Assembly: GCA_963811885.1 (NCBI GenBank)
Contig: CAWETB010000015.1
Span: 744,001-808,000, forward strand
Source of the DNA: Gaiellasilicea sp963811885
GTDB taxonomy: Bacteria; Actinomycetota; Thermoleophilia; Gaiellales; Gaiellaceae
Direction: 5' to 3'
Length of the DNA stretch: 64,000 nucleotides
The position numbers were made by a program, and so were the translations under genes. This document shows, one piece after another, positions 1-12,721 of the stretch. Position 1 is the first letter of the stretch. Each line of letters starts with the position of its first letter. The notes below the pieces were generated by a model that did not search any database, had not been told where the DNA came from, and worked only from the letters and a program-made list of their open reading frames with translations.

Positions 1-79
1 CGCCGCAGGCGTCCACGACCGCGTCGAGATCGCCGAGCCCGAGCGGCCGCAACACGAGCTCGCCGTCGTGCAGTTCCAT
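1..79 (-). CDS. Partial N-terminus, possible GNAT acetyltransferase
   Basis: An ATG at 79 opens a frame that runs off the left edge. The 26 visible residues contain LRPLGLGDLDAVVDA, which resembles the beta1-alpha1 entry of GNAT-family N-acetyltransferases (a strand ending in LRP, then a helix starting DLDAV). The catalytic part is outside the window, so substrate and function cannot be judged. It lies downstream of the rRNA operon and is separated from it by a strong hairpin. Confidence 0.4.
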   Translation of the reverse strand, partial: MELHDGELVLRPLGLGDLDAVVDACG

Positions 80-99
80 CGCGGGAGTCTAGAACGACG

Positions 100-125
100 A
101 GAGGGGCCGCTCTCGCGGCCCCTCT
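100..125 (-). terminator. Hairpin after the rRNA operon
   Basis: A perfect 11-bp inverted repeat (arms 100-110 and 115-125) encloses a TCTC loop just past the 5S gene. It is very GC-rich and is followed on the minus strand by TCGTCGTTCT rather than a clean T run. It is probably the rRNA operon terminator, but a weakly canonical one. Confidence 0.65.
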
Positions 126-132
126 GAAGTAA

Positions 133-248
<116 letters not shown>

Positions 249-310
249 ATTGTCGAAAGTCCGCCGTTCGGCGCACCCTCAAAACTCCATAGCGATACAC
301 GAAGTGTTCT

Positions 311-3303
<2,993 letters not shown>

Positions 3304-3558
3304 CAGTAAGAACACGTTGTGTTGTCGCTATGGAGTTTTCAAGGTGCACGCAGGCCGGCGGCCTGCCCTGCAGAGAACGACCGCAACCCAGTGCTTTCGA
3401 CAGCATCGGCACGGTCTCTCAAAACTCAACAGCGTACGGACTGCTACGTCGAGGTCGACGTTATTTCCAGGCGAACCGAGGCATCGGACGAAGATCTCGA
3501 GAGATCGACATCGACGAGCTCAGCGCCTGCAGGAGTAAAAGTGCTCCTGCATCCCTAG
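3304..3558 (-). other. 16S-23S spacer without tRNA
   Basis: The 255-nt internal transcribed spacer contains no tRNA-Ile or tRNA-Ala cloverleaf. I looked for the T-loop consensus and CCA-proximal acceptor stems and found none. It holds the 3' arm of the 16S processing stem (3413-3435) and the 5' arm of the 23S stem (3325-3347), which share a GAGTTTT core. A small inverted repeat (GCAGGAG near 3528, CTCCTGC near 3543) lies next to the 16S end. Confidence 0.8.
3325..3347 (-). other. 23S precursor processing stem, 5' arm
   Basis: This segment lies just upstream of 23S in the transcript and matches the reverse complement of 273-295 (just downstream of 23S) at 20 of 23 positions. It would form a long helix closing the pre-23S loop, the usual RNase III substrate. 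Both arms contain the core ATGGAGTTTT or its complement. Confidence 0.75.
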
Positions 3559-5106
<1,548 letters not shown>

Positions 5107-5274
5107 AGAATTGTTTGCCGGCAGCCAAGCCGCGGGCAAGCTTTCTCCTTCGAGCTTGAGCTCAAAGTGTCTTCCACCACTGCTGTCAAAGACAACAGCG
5201 GGGATGACGAGGTTAGAGCCTCATACGACTCACAGGCCGAAGCCCGCGAGACCATGAGGTCTCGACGTAAACGC

Positions 5275-5297
5275 ACGCTGTTGAGTTTTCAAAGACC
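5275..5297 (-). other. 16S precursor processing stem, 5' arm
   Basis: This leader segment matches the reverse complement of 3413-3435 in the spacer at 20 of 23 positions, including an uninterrupted 15-bp block (ACGCTGTTGAGTTTT). The two would pair across the 16S gene to form the RNase III processing stem. The GAGTTTT core is shared with the 23S stem. Confidence 0.75.
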
Positions 5298-5321
5298 AGT
5301 GCCACGTTCAGGTGGCGGCGT

Positions 5322-5349
5322 AAAAAAGCCTCCGACTCGCGCCAGAGGC
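5322..5349 (-). terminator. Terminator-like hairpin in the rRNA leader
   Basis: On the minus strand GCCTC...GAGGC (5349 to 5328) forms a short stem followed at once by six T residues (5327-5322), so it resembles a weak intrinsic terminator. It lies between the rRNA promoter and 16S. Either it terminates readthrough from tyrS, or it is passed by antiterminated rRNA transcription. No clear boxA was identified. Confidence 0.4.
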
Positions 5350-5453
5350 CTCCAAAGCTTGTGATGCTGATCGTATCCGATCGAGGCCTGGAGACACTCC
5401 GGTAGGTCGAGGACGGGGACTTTGCTACGCCGACCCTTTCGGGCGGCCGAGGA

Positions 5454-5481
5454 ACAGTAGCAGAGACGACCGTGCTGTCAA
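5454..5481 (-). promoter_or_regulatory. Probable rRNA operon promoter
   Basis: On the minus strand a perfect TTGACA (5481-5476) is followed after 16 nt by TACTGT (5459-5454), a good housekeeping sigma match. The -35 overlaps the last codons and stop of tyrS. Transcription would start near 5447 and give a leader of about 340 nt before 16S. The rest of the leader (5107-5453) holds only the hairpin and processing arm listed separately. Confidence 0.65.
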
Positions 5482-6620
5482 CTGGTTTCGCGCAGCCTGG
5501 CGAAGCGCCGCTTGCCCGCCTGGAGCGTCGAACCGACCAGCGAACCACGTGGAAGATCGAGCTCGGAGACGGCGTTGCCGTCCAGCTTGACGCCACCCTG
5601 GGAGATCAACCGGCGCGCTTCGCTGGTCGAGAGGCCGAACGCGGAGGCCAGGAGCGCGGGCAGATGGACGGGATCGCCCTCCGGCAGCGCTGCATCCGGC
5701 ACCTCGTCGGGAGCCTGCCCCTCGCGGACGACGCGCGTGAAGTGCGCAGCAGCCGCGTCGGCGGCCTCGGGGCCATGCGAGCGCTCGGCGATCGCGCGCG
5801 CCAGCGCAAGCTTCGCCTCCATCGGCTCACCCGCCGGGACGTCCTGTTCGAGCACGAGCCGGTACCACTCCTCCAGCTGCGAGTCGGGGATCCGCATCGT
5901 GCGGCCGAACTGTTCCTCCGCCGGCGCGGTCAGCGGGATGTTGTTGCCGACGGAGGAGCTCATCTTCTCGCCGTCCCAGGAGAGCAGGAGCGGCGTCGTC
6001 AGGACGACCTGGGGCTCGAGCCCGTACGCCTCCATCACCATCCGGCCGGCGAGCAGGTTGTAGAGCTGGTCGGTGCCGCCGAGCTCGACGTCGGCCTCGA
6101 TCGCGACCGAGTCGTACGCCTGCATCAGCGGATAGAGCAGCTCCGAGACCGAGATCGGCTCGCGCGCGTTCATTCGCTTGGAGAAGTCGTCCCGCTCGAG
6201 GATCTGCGCGACGGTCGTCGTCCGCGTCAGCCGGATCACGTCGGCGAAGTCGAGCTCGGCGAGCCACTCGCTGTTGAAGCGCACCTCGGTCTTCTCCCGA
6301 TCGACGATCGTGAAGGCCTGCTCGACGTACGTCTTCGCGTTCGCATCGATCTCCTCGGGCGAGAGGATGGGGCGCTCGGCCGAGCGCCCGGACGGATCGC
6401 CGATCCTCGTCGTGTAGTCGCCGACGATGAAGACGCCGAGGTGGCCCGCATCCTGAAAGGCGCGCATCCGCTGCAAGGGGATGCCGCGGCCGACGTGGAG
6501 GTCGGGCGAGGTGACGTCGATGCCGAGCTTGACCCGGAGCGGCCGTCCGAGCTTCAGCTTCGCCTCGAGCCCGCCCGCGGGAAGGACGTCGACGGCGTTG
6601 CGGGTGAGGGTCTCGATCAC
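5478..6620 (-). CDS. tyrS: Tyrosyl-tRNA synthetase
   Basis: A 380-residue class I aminoacyl-tRNA synthetase that charges tRNA-Tyr in the cytoplasm. The HIGH-type signature appears as HVGR (residues 42-45) and the second signature as KMSSS (219-223). GGTDQLYN near 181-188 fits the tyrosine-binding region. The last 60 residues form an S4-type RNA-binding domain (ARRLISQGGVKLDG). The start is GTG, overlapping the upstream stop as GTGA, so translation is probably coupled to the hydroxy-acid dehydrogenase. It is the last gene of its run before the rRNA promoter. Confidence 0.93.
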   Translation of the reverse strand: MIETLTRNAVDVLPAGGLEAKLKLGRPLRVKLGIDVTSPDLHVGRGIPLQRMRAFQDAGHLGVFIVGDYTTRIGDPSGRSAERPILSPEEIDANAKTYVEQAFTIVDREKTEVRFNSEWLAELDFADVIRLTRTTTVAQILERDDFSKRMNAREPISVSELLYPLMQAYDSVAIEADVELGGTDQLYNLLAGRMVMEAYGLEPQVVLTTPLLLSWDGEKMSSSVGNNIPLTAPAEEQFGRTMRIPDSQLEEWYRLVLEQDVPAGEPMEAKLALARAIAERSHGPEAADAAAAHFTRVVREGQAPDEVPDAALPEGDPVHLPALLASAFGLSTSEARRLISQGGVKLDGNAVSELDLPRGSLVGSTLQAGKRRFARLRETS

Positions 6621-7684
6621 GGGCCGACGATTCTAGTGAGGTGCGCCGCGGAGACCGCTTCGGGCGACGCGCAGCCGCAGAGCGCGAGGGCGAGCTCGAT
6701 CTCCGCCTGGAGCAGCTCGAGCACGCGCCGCGCTCCCGCCTCCCCGTCGGACGCGAGACCCCAGAGCGGCGCGCGGCCGGCGAGAACGGCGCGGGCGCCG
6801 AGCGCCAGTGCCTTGACCACGTCGGAGCCGCGGCGGATGCCGCCGTCGACGTAGACCTCGATCCGGCCGTCGACGGCCTCGACGATCTCGGGCAGGAGCG
6901 TGGCGGTCGGCGCGACGGCGTCGAGCTGGCGGCCGCCGTGATTCGAGACGACGATCGCGTCGGCGCCGTGCTCGACTGCGAGCAGCGCGTCCTCGCCGGT
7001 CTGGATCCCCTTCAGCACGAGCGGGAGCGGGGCGAGAGCGCGCAGCTCGGCGAGGTCGTCCCAGGTCAGCGACGGATCGATCGCGCCGAGCAGCTCGAGC
7101 GGCGTCGCCCCCTCCCACTCCCCCATGGCGGCCATGCTCGGCACGACGATCTCCTCGGGGATGCGGAAGCCGGTGCGCAGGTCTCGCTCGCGGCGTCCCA
7201 GCCAGGGAGCGTCGACCGTGAGAACGATCGCGCCGTAGCCGTGGTCGACCGCCTGCTCGACGAACGAGCGCGTGACGCCGCGGTCGCGAAAGACGTAGAG
7301 CTGGAACCAGCGTGGCGCGTCCGGTGCCGCCGCTGCGACCTCCGCGGGCGTCGCCGTCGCCAGCGTCGAGAGGCACATGATCGTCCCCGCCGCGGCGGCC
7401 GCACGTGCCATCCCAGGCTCGCCGTCGGGATGGGCGAGCCTCTGGATCGCGGTCGGTGCGACGAGGAGCGGCATCGAGACGGGCGTGCCGAGCACCGTTG
7501 TCGCCGTGGAGACGTCGGCGACGTCGACGAGGACGCGCGGCCGGAGCCTCAGCGCGCGCCAGGCGTCGACGTTGCCGGTGAGGGCGAGCTCGTCGCCGGC
7601 GCCCCCGGCGTAGTAGCCGAACGCCCCCGGCTCGAGCCGCTCCTCGGCGAGGCGCTCGAAGTCGGCGACGCAGACAGGGTCCAC
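6617..7684 (-). CDS. FMN-dependent alpha-hydroxy-acid dehydrogenase
   Basis: About 355 residues of the lactate dehydrogenase/glycolate oxidase family, which oxidise 2-hydroxy acids with FMN in a TIM barrel. Family signs are the N-terminal ADFERLAEERL and FGYYAGGAGDE, QLYVFRDR, the active-site SNHGGRQLD with catalytic His, and the phosphate-binding VDGGIRRGSDV and GRAPLWGLA. The GTG at 7684 has an AGGGGA sequence upstream and gives the usual PVCVADFERLA start. An ATG at 7729 would overlap the permease gene by 28 bases. Lactate, mandelate or glycolate specificity cannot be told. Confidence 0.85.
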   Translation of the reverse strand: MDPVCVADFERLAEERLEPGAFGYYAGGAGDELALTGNVDAWRALRLRPRVLVDVADVSTATTVLGTPVSMPLLVAPTAIQRLAHPDGEPGMARAAAAAGTIMCLSTLATATPAEVAAAAPDAPRWFQLYVFRDRGVTRSFVEQAVDHGYGAIVLTVDAPWLGRRERDLRTGFRIPEEIVVPSMAAMGEWEGATPLELLGAIDPSLTWDDLAELRALAPLPLVLKGIQTGEDALLAVEHGADAIVVSNHGGRQLDAVAPTATLLPEIVEAVDGRIEVYVDGGIRRGSDVVKALALGARAVLAGRAPLWGLASDGEAGARRVLELLQAEIELALALCGCASPEAVSAAHLTRIVGP

Positions 7685-7701
7685 GCCGCCGAATCTATCC
7701 C

Positions 7702-8364
7702 CTAGAACGGATACGGCATCAGGCTCCATGCCGCGGCGGCATACCAGCAGCCGAAGGCGAGGCTGGCGATGCCGAACACCGGCGCCGCTGCCGCCAGCGC
7801 ACCCTGCCTGGACGCGAGCGTGGCGCCGAAGCCCGTCGTCACCATCGTCATCGACACGGCGGTGAAGAGCGCGAGCACGACGAGCGAGGTCACGGCGAGC
7901 GCGGTCGACGGGATCGCGGCGAGCAGGAGGACGCCGACGCCGGCGCTGCCGCCCATCCCGTGGACGAGGCCGATCCCGAACGCCGCGAGCGGGTTCCGGA
8001 CCTGGTGGCCGTGCTCGTGGCGATGGCGGTGACGGACGAGCAGGCGTACCGCGAGGAAGACGATCAGCGCCGCCACGGCGGTCTCCGCGCCGCGCTGGAC
8101 GAGATCGGGGAGGTATGCCTCGAAGAGCAGGATCGGGATGCCGAAGACGACGAGCGTCAGCGCGTGCCCGAGGCCCCACCAGGCGCCGAGCGCGGCCGCC
8201 CGGCGCCGGGCGTTCTCGCGGCCGGAGGCCATCAGCGTGGTCACCGCGGCGAGGTGGTCGGGGTCGGTCGCGTGCCGCAGCCCGAGCAGGGTCGCGACGA
8301 GGAGCACGATCAGGATCGAGCCGCCGTGCGAGAACGCAGCGATGTTGTCGTCGAGGCCGAACAT
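7702..8364 (-). CDS. NiCoT/UreH-like metal permease
   Basis: A 220-residue polytopic membrane protein. The HATDPDH motif (residues 31-37) is the H-x4-D-H signature of nickel/cobalt transporters of the HoxN/NixA/UreH group, in the first part of the protein. A short His-rich segment RHRHRHEHGH follows near the middle. Six or so hydrophobic segments fit the shorter UreH-like branch. It starts two bases after the NicO-family gene, so the two are very likely co-expressed. The transported metal is inferred from the motif alone. Confidence 0.75.
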   Translation of the reverse strand: MFGLDDNIAAFSHGGSILIVLLVATLLGLRHATDPDHLAAVTTLMASGRENARRRAAALGAWWGLGHALTLVVFGIPILLFEAYLPDLVQRGAETAVAALIVFLAVRLLVRHRHRHEHGHQVRNPLAAFGIGLVHGMGGSAGVGVLLLAAIPSTALAVTSLVVLALFTAVSMTMVTTGFGATLASRQGALAAAAPVFGIASLAFGCWYAAAAWSLMPYPF

Positions 8365-8366
8365 GG

Positions 8367-9710
8367 CTAGAGCACCTCCGGGAGCGCTTTGAGGGTGATG
8401 CCCACGCCGACCGCGAGGATCACGAGCGCGCTCGCGGCGGGCAGCAGGCGGACGACGGGGCCGTTCAGCGAGAGCCGGCTGAAGGCCCGTTTGGCGAGCA
8501 CGGCCACGAGCCCGATCGACGTGATCGTGGCGGCGAGGCCGAGGCTGAACGCGACGATCAGGGCGAGGCCGAAGCCGATCCGGTGGAGCGCGATGGCGCT
8601 CAGCAGGACGACGAGCGCGGAGGGGCACGGCAGCAGGCCTGCCGCGACGCCGACGCCCAGCAGCCCGCGCCGGTCGATCGCGTGCGAGTGCCCGTGATCG
8701 TGATCGTGCGAATGGCCGTGGTGGTGGTGATGACCGTGGGCGTGGCCGCGCCGGCGGAACCGCCCGACCAGCACCGAGGCGCCGACTGCGATCACGAGCA
8801 CGCCCGACGCCAGCGTCAGCCAGGGGTACAGCGCCTCCGGGACGATGAACTGCGAGAGCAGGAGCGTCACCAGCCCCAGCGCGAAGACGCCGATCGTGTG
8901 GGTGACGGTCACGATCCCGCCGAGCAGCACCGCGTCGACGGGCCGGCCCTTCGTGCCGACGAGATAGCCGGCGACGATCGCCTTGCCGTGCCCGGGAGTG
9001 AGCGCGTGGGCTGCGCCCCAGAAGGCCGCGATCGCCAGCGAGAGCACGATCACGCCGAGCGAGAGGTCGCCGCGCGAGATCAGCGACTCGAAGCCGCCGC
9101 CGCGATGGTCGGCGGCCGTGACGCCGTCGAGCGACGGGGGCGTGCCCGCGCCATCGCCGAGGACGAACGCGGCGGTCGCCGTCGTGACGTCGAGCGGCGA
9201 GCGGAGCAGGTCCTGCGGGTAGACGCGGAGGCCGTTGCTCCGGCTCGTGGCGGGAACGCTGGCGGTGCGCAGCTCGGCGCCGTCGCTCGAGCGCACGACC
9301 ACTTCCTTCCAGCCGATCCGCGACCCGAAGTTGCGGTCGCGGAACGCCAGCCGCGACCCGGTCGCTGCGGTCTCGTAGACGGCGTCGAAGCGAAGTGTCT
9401 TCAGGCCGCCGGCGCCAGGACGCTCGACCGTGCGGTGCTCGAGGACGCGGAGCGGCGCACGCTTGCCGTCGACCCGGAGCTCGAGCCGGCGGCCGGCCTC
9501 GGCCGCGAAGGCGTCCGCGCGAACCCGTTTTCCCTCCTGCAGCGTCGGGATCTCGGCCAGGTCGAGCGCGTACTGGACGTAGATGCGCCCGCCGGACAGC
9601 TCGATCGCGGTGTGCCGGTTGATCGTGAAGTTGCCGAGCGGATGAGCCTGCGCGGCGCCGGGCGCGAGCAGCGCGGCGAGGCAGCCGCCGAGGACGAGGA
9701 GTCGCTTCAT
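8367..9710 (-). CDS. NicO/RcnA-like transporter with exported domain
   Basis: A 447-residue protein with a signal peptide ending near AQAHPLGN, an extracytoplasmic N-terminal domain of about 200 residues, then six or so membrane segments of the NicO family (AHALTPGHGKAIVAGYLVG, ending LPCPSALVVLL). A cytoplasmic-type loop is extremely rich in His and Gly (residues about 335-365), typical of Ni/Co transporters. RcnA relatives export Ni and Co, but direction is not provable here. The ATG overlaps the stop of the TPR gene as ATGA, so the TPR protein, this transporter and the next permease form a coupled unit. Confidence 0.8.
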   Translation of the reverse strand: MKRLLVLGGCLAALLAPGAAQAHPLGNFTINRHTAIELSGGRIYVQYALDLAEIPTLQEGKRVRADAFAAEAGRRLELRVDGKRAPLRVLEHRTVERPGAGGLKTLRFDAVYETAATGSRLAFRDRNFGSRIGWKEVVVRSSDGAELRTASVPATSRSNGLRVYPQDLLRSPLDVTTATAAFVLGDGAGTPPSLDGVTAADHRGGGFESLISRGDLSLGVIVLSLAIAAFWGAAHALTPGHGKAIVAGYLVGTKGRPVDAVLLGGIVTVTHTIGVFALGLVTLLLSQFIVPEALYPWLTLASGVLVIAVGASVLVGRFRRRGHAHGHHHHHGHSHDHDHGHSHAIDRRGLLGVGVAAGLLPCPSALVVLLSAIALHRIGFGLALIVAFSLGLAATITSIGLVAVLAKRAFSRLSLNGPVVRLLPAASALVILAVGVGITLKALPEVL

Positions 9711-11013
9711 CTGAGTGCCTCCCGTGCGATCGGTGCCCAGCGAATCGAGAAGTGCGGGTTCAGCTCGACGGCGCGCGCGAACCAGCTGCGGGCCGCGGCG
9801 GGCCGCCCGAGGCAGCGTTCGATCATGCCGCGGTGGAAGTAGAAGGTCGCGTCCCGCGTGCCCGAGCCGGAGCGCGCGCTTCGAGTGCACGAGCGCCTCG
9901 GCGCAGCGGCCGTTGCGAGCGAGGGCCCACGCCAGCACGTCGTCGCCCAGCGACCGAGGGCCGCTCGGCCTGGGCCCGCCGCGCGAGCGAGAGCGAGTCG
10001 CGCAGCCGGATCCCGTGGTCGACGCGGTAGAGCGCGGTCTCGAGGTCGACCTTGACCCCGTTCGCCACCTGGAGCCGCTCGATCGAGCCGACGAGCGCGT
10101 ACTGCTCACGTGCCTCGACCGTCCGGCCGGCGCTGGCGAGCAGGTCGCCGAGCTGCGCGACGTAGCTCGGCAGCGGGATCGACTCGACCGCGCGCCGCTG
10201 GAGCGCGATCGCGCGGGTCGTGTGGCCGCGTGCCGCCTCGACACGGGCGAGCGCGTCGAGCGCCGGGACGTAGCCGGGAACGACCTGAAGCGCGAAGCGG
10301 TAGTGCGACGCGCTCTCCGCGATTCGCCCGACCGACCAGTGCAGCTTGCCGAGCTCGACGGAGATCCACGCCGTGGCCTCGGGCCGGCCGATGGAGGCGT
10401 CGAGCGCCAGCTCCATCGCGTCGATCGCTCCGGCGACGTCGCCGCGCAGCTCGCGGGCATACGAGACACGCGAGTACGAGGACGCGTTCGGCTTCAGCGC
10501 AGCCATGCGGTCGAACGTCGCGAACGCCGCGCGGTACCGGCCGAGCTCGAGCTGCGCGTCGCCGACGACGCCGTACGGCGCTGCGGATCCGGGCGCCGCC
10601 GCCTGCGCCGCGCGTCCGATCCGAAGCGCGTCGGCGAAGCGGTGCCGCGCGAGCGCGATCCCGCCCAGGCCGGTCAGGGCGTAGACGTTCCGGGCGTCGA
10701 GCTCGTGCGCGCGGTGCAGCACGGCGTCCGCACGCGAGTAGAAAGCCGCGTCGCCGGTCTCGCGGGCGCGCTGGGCATACGCGAGCCCGAGGAGCGCGTT
10801 CGTCTGGGCGTCGTCGGGGCGGGCGCGGGCCTGATCCTGGAGCCGGCGAACGAGCGAGACGGTGTCGGCCGAGCCGAACTCGGAGCGCAACGCGGCCGCC
10901 TGTGTCTGGTCGACCGGGGCCGGGCCGGCCGAGCGCGACTCGCTGACGACGCCGCCGAGCAGTGCGGCGAGGAGCAGACCGGCCGCGAGGATGACTGTGA
11001 CGAAAATCTTCAT
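9707..11013 (-). CDS. TPR-repeat protein, frame broken twice
   Basis: The protein starts with a membrane anchor or signal peptide (MKIFVTVILAAGLLLAALLG) and continues as repeated TPR-like helix pairs, for example DAQTNALLGLAYAQRA and RYRAAFATFDRMAALKPN. The first frame runs to about 9950. The TPR pattern then continues in a second frame (GDDVLAWALARNGRCAEAL) and from about 9862 in a third (RDATFYFHRGMIERCLGRP), ending at a TGA that overlaps the next ATG. Each switch is explained by one extra base. The restored protein is about 434 residues, a probable periplasmic scaffold. It lies between DUF4331 and transporter genes. Confidence 0.75.
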
Positions 11014-11034
11014 GTCAGTGGCTGTCGAGGGATC

Positions 11035-11065
11035 GTGTGGAGGGCGGGCTCGCCGCCCTCCACAC
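11035..11065 (-). terminator. 13-bp perfect hairpin between DUF4331 and TPR genes
   Basis: Arms 11035-11047 and 11053-11065 are perfectly complementary around a 5-nt loop. It lies 14 nt after the first DUF4331 stop and 21 nt before the TPR start, with no T run. It could be a terminator, or an RNA-stabilising 3' structure that raises DUF4331 levels over the downstream genes. Confidence 0.5.
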
Positions 11066-11079
11066 GAACGCTCCCTCGC

Positions 11080-12611
11080 CTACGGCCCACCCACGCTGCT
11101 GTGGTGGACGTGCTCGTAGCCCTGGTGCGGCTCGCCCGCGTACGGGAAGCCGACGTGGAAGGGACGGTCGTTCTTGTCGACGCCGTCGCCGAGCAGGTTG
11201 TTCGGCGTCCGGTTGGCGTTGCCGCCGCACTCGCCGAGCGCCTTGACGACCGGGCCGACGACCGTGCCGTAGCCGCACGCGAAGGCACGCAGCTCGATGT
11301 CGGTGACGTCGTCCTCGAGACGCCGCCCGTTCGGGAAGCCGGCGAAGTCGCCCGCGAGCACGCCGAGCCGGTTCCCGGCGCCGGCCGGGGCGGTCGGGGC
11401 GATGCCCGTGTTCAGGCGGATCAGGTCGGCCTTGGTCGAGCCGGTGAAGTTGAGGTTGATCGGCCCGCCGACAGCACGCAGGTCGACACCCGTGAGCAGG
11501 ATCGCGGCGAGGTCGTCGCGACTCGTCGCGGGCGCGTCGTCGAGCACGCTGTAGAGACCGTTCTCGAGCCGGGTCACCTCGGGAGCGAGGTACCTGTCGG
11601 CGAAGTCCGCGTCGTCCGACGGATCGGACGCGTTCCAGCGGTCCTTGTCGCCGAGCGGGATCACGACCTCGTTCACGAGCGGGTTCGCCAGCCGGGAGAC
11701 CTGCACGAAGTCGCCGGTCCTGAGCGGCTGGGCGTCCTTGCCGAGCACCTGCACGCGCTGGCGGCTCGCGGTCGCGTAGATCCCGAGCACGGCGTCGGGG
11801 TCGTTCGGCCCCGTCGGCACGGCCTTGTCCTTGGTCAGCTGCGCGATCGGCACCTGCAGCGCGATCGTGTGCGTGTTGAACCCGCCGACGCCGTCGACGC
11901 CCGGCGCCGCCGGCAGCGGGATCGCGTGGGCCGGGTTGAACGGCCGCAGGCCGGCGAGGTCGAAGACCGAGCCGAGGTCGACGTAGAACGGGTCGTCGAT
12001 CTGGCCGGCGTAGACCTTGCCGCCGCCCGGGAGCGTCCGGATCGCCGCGCCCATCAGGGAGCCGTAGTTCGGCGTCGAGCGCGGGCCGATCGCGACGGGC
12101 GGGGTCGGGACGTTCTGGGCGAGCGTCGTGCGCGAGCCGCCGCCGATGATGCCGCCGCCGCGCTTGTCGACGCGGGTGACGCTGTAGAACTGCGGCCGGT
12201 TCCAGTCCGTGTCCGAGAGCGTGTCGATCGGGCCCGTGTTGTAGAGGAACGTGTTCGGGTTCCGGGTCTCGGTGCGGAAGCGGAACTGGTAGCTGATGTC
12301 CTCGTCGCCGTCGCCGGTGTTGTCGACCTTCAGCTCGTAGAGGACGTCGTCGCCGAAGCCGTTGAAGTTCGGGCCGCCCGCCGGCTCCTCGAGCGGGATG
12401 TAGTTCGCGAGGATCGTGACCGTGTCCGGCTTGTCCGGGCTCACGAACGCGTAGACATCGGTGTTGTCGGCGACCGGATCCTCCGAGATCAGCGGCGCCT
12501 CTCTGTGGCTGGAGGCCGTGCCGTTGCCGGGGCCGGGCCCGACGAGCGCCGCTGCCACGGCGGCGAGTGCGGCGGCCGCGATGCTGCGGCTGCCAGGATC
12601 GTTCTCTTCAT
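11080..12611 (-). CDS. DUF4331 secreted protein A, frameshift in signal peptide
   Basis: A protein of about 510 residues carrying the DUF4331 domain, recognised by ASSHREAPLISEDP at the mature N-terminus and the closing FPNGRRLEDDVTDIELRA block. Its biochemical role is unknown to me. The natural start is ATG 12611 (MKRTILAAA), preceded by GGGAG, but the signal peptide switches frame near 12575-12590. One missing base restores an alanine-rich hydrophobic stretch joining into the domain. It resembles the neighbour at 12722, so the pair probably arose by duplication. It is followed by a long hairpin. Confidence 0.8.
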
Positions 12612-12665
12612 CTCCCCACTCCCTCTCATGTCTCGTGACCCCTGGCGTATTCGCCGGCTCTGCGG

Positions 12666-12677
12666 AGCCGGTTCGAT
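12666..12677 (-). promoter_or_regulatory. Motif ATCGAACCGG upstream of DUF4331 A
   Basis: On the minus strand ATCGAACCGGCT ends 55 bases before the ATG of DUF4331 A. The same ATCGAACCGG, followed by TT, ends 57 bases before the ATG of DUF4331 B (14065-14076). Both are followed about 20 nt later by CAGGG and then GTC and ACGA. It may be the -35 of an ECF promoter or a conserved activator site; the match is my own comparison of two copies. Confidence 0.4.
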
Positions 12678-12678
12678 T

Positions 12679-12714
12679 CGTGCGTGGGAGCGGCGAGCGC
12701 CGCCCCCACGCACG
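12679..12714 (-). terminator. Long hairpin after DUF4331 B
   Basis: Arms CGTGCGTGGG (12679-12688) and CCCACGCACG (12705-12714) pair perfectly and enclose a further GC-rich stem. It starts eight bases after the DUF4331 B stop codon. There is no T run. It parallels the hairpin found after DUF4331 A. Confidence 0.6.
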
Positions 12715-12721
12715 CGTTGGA

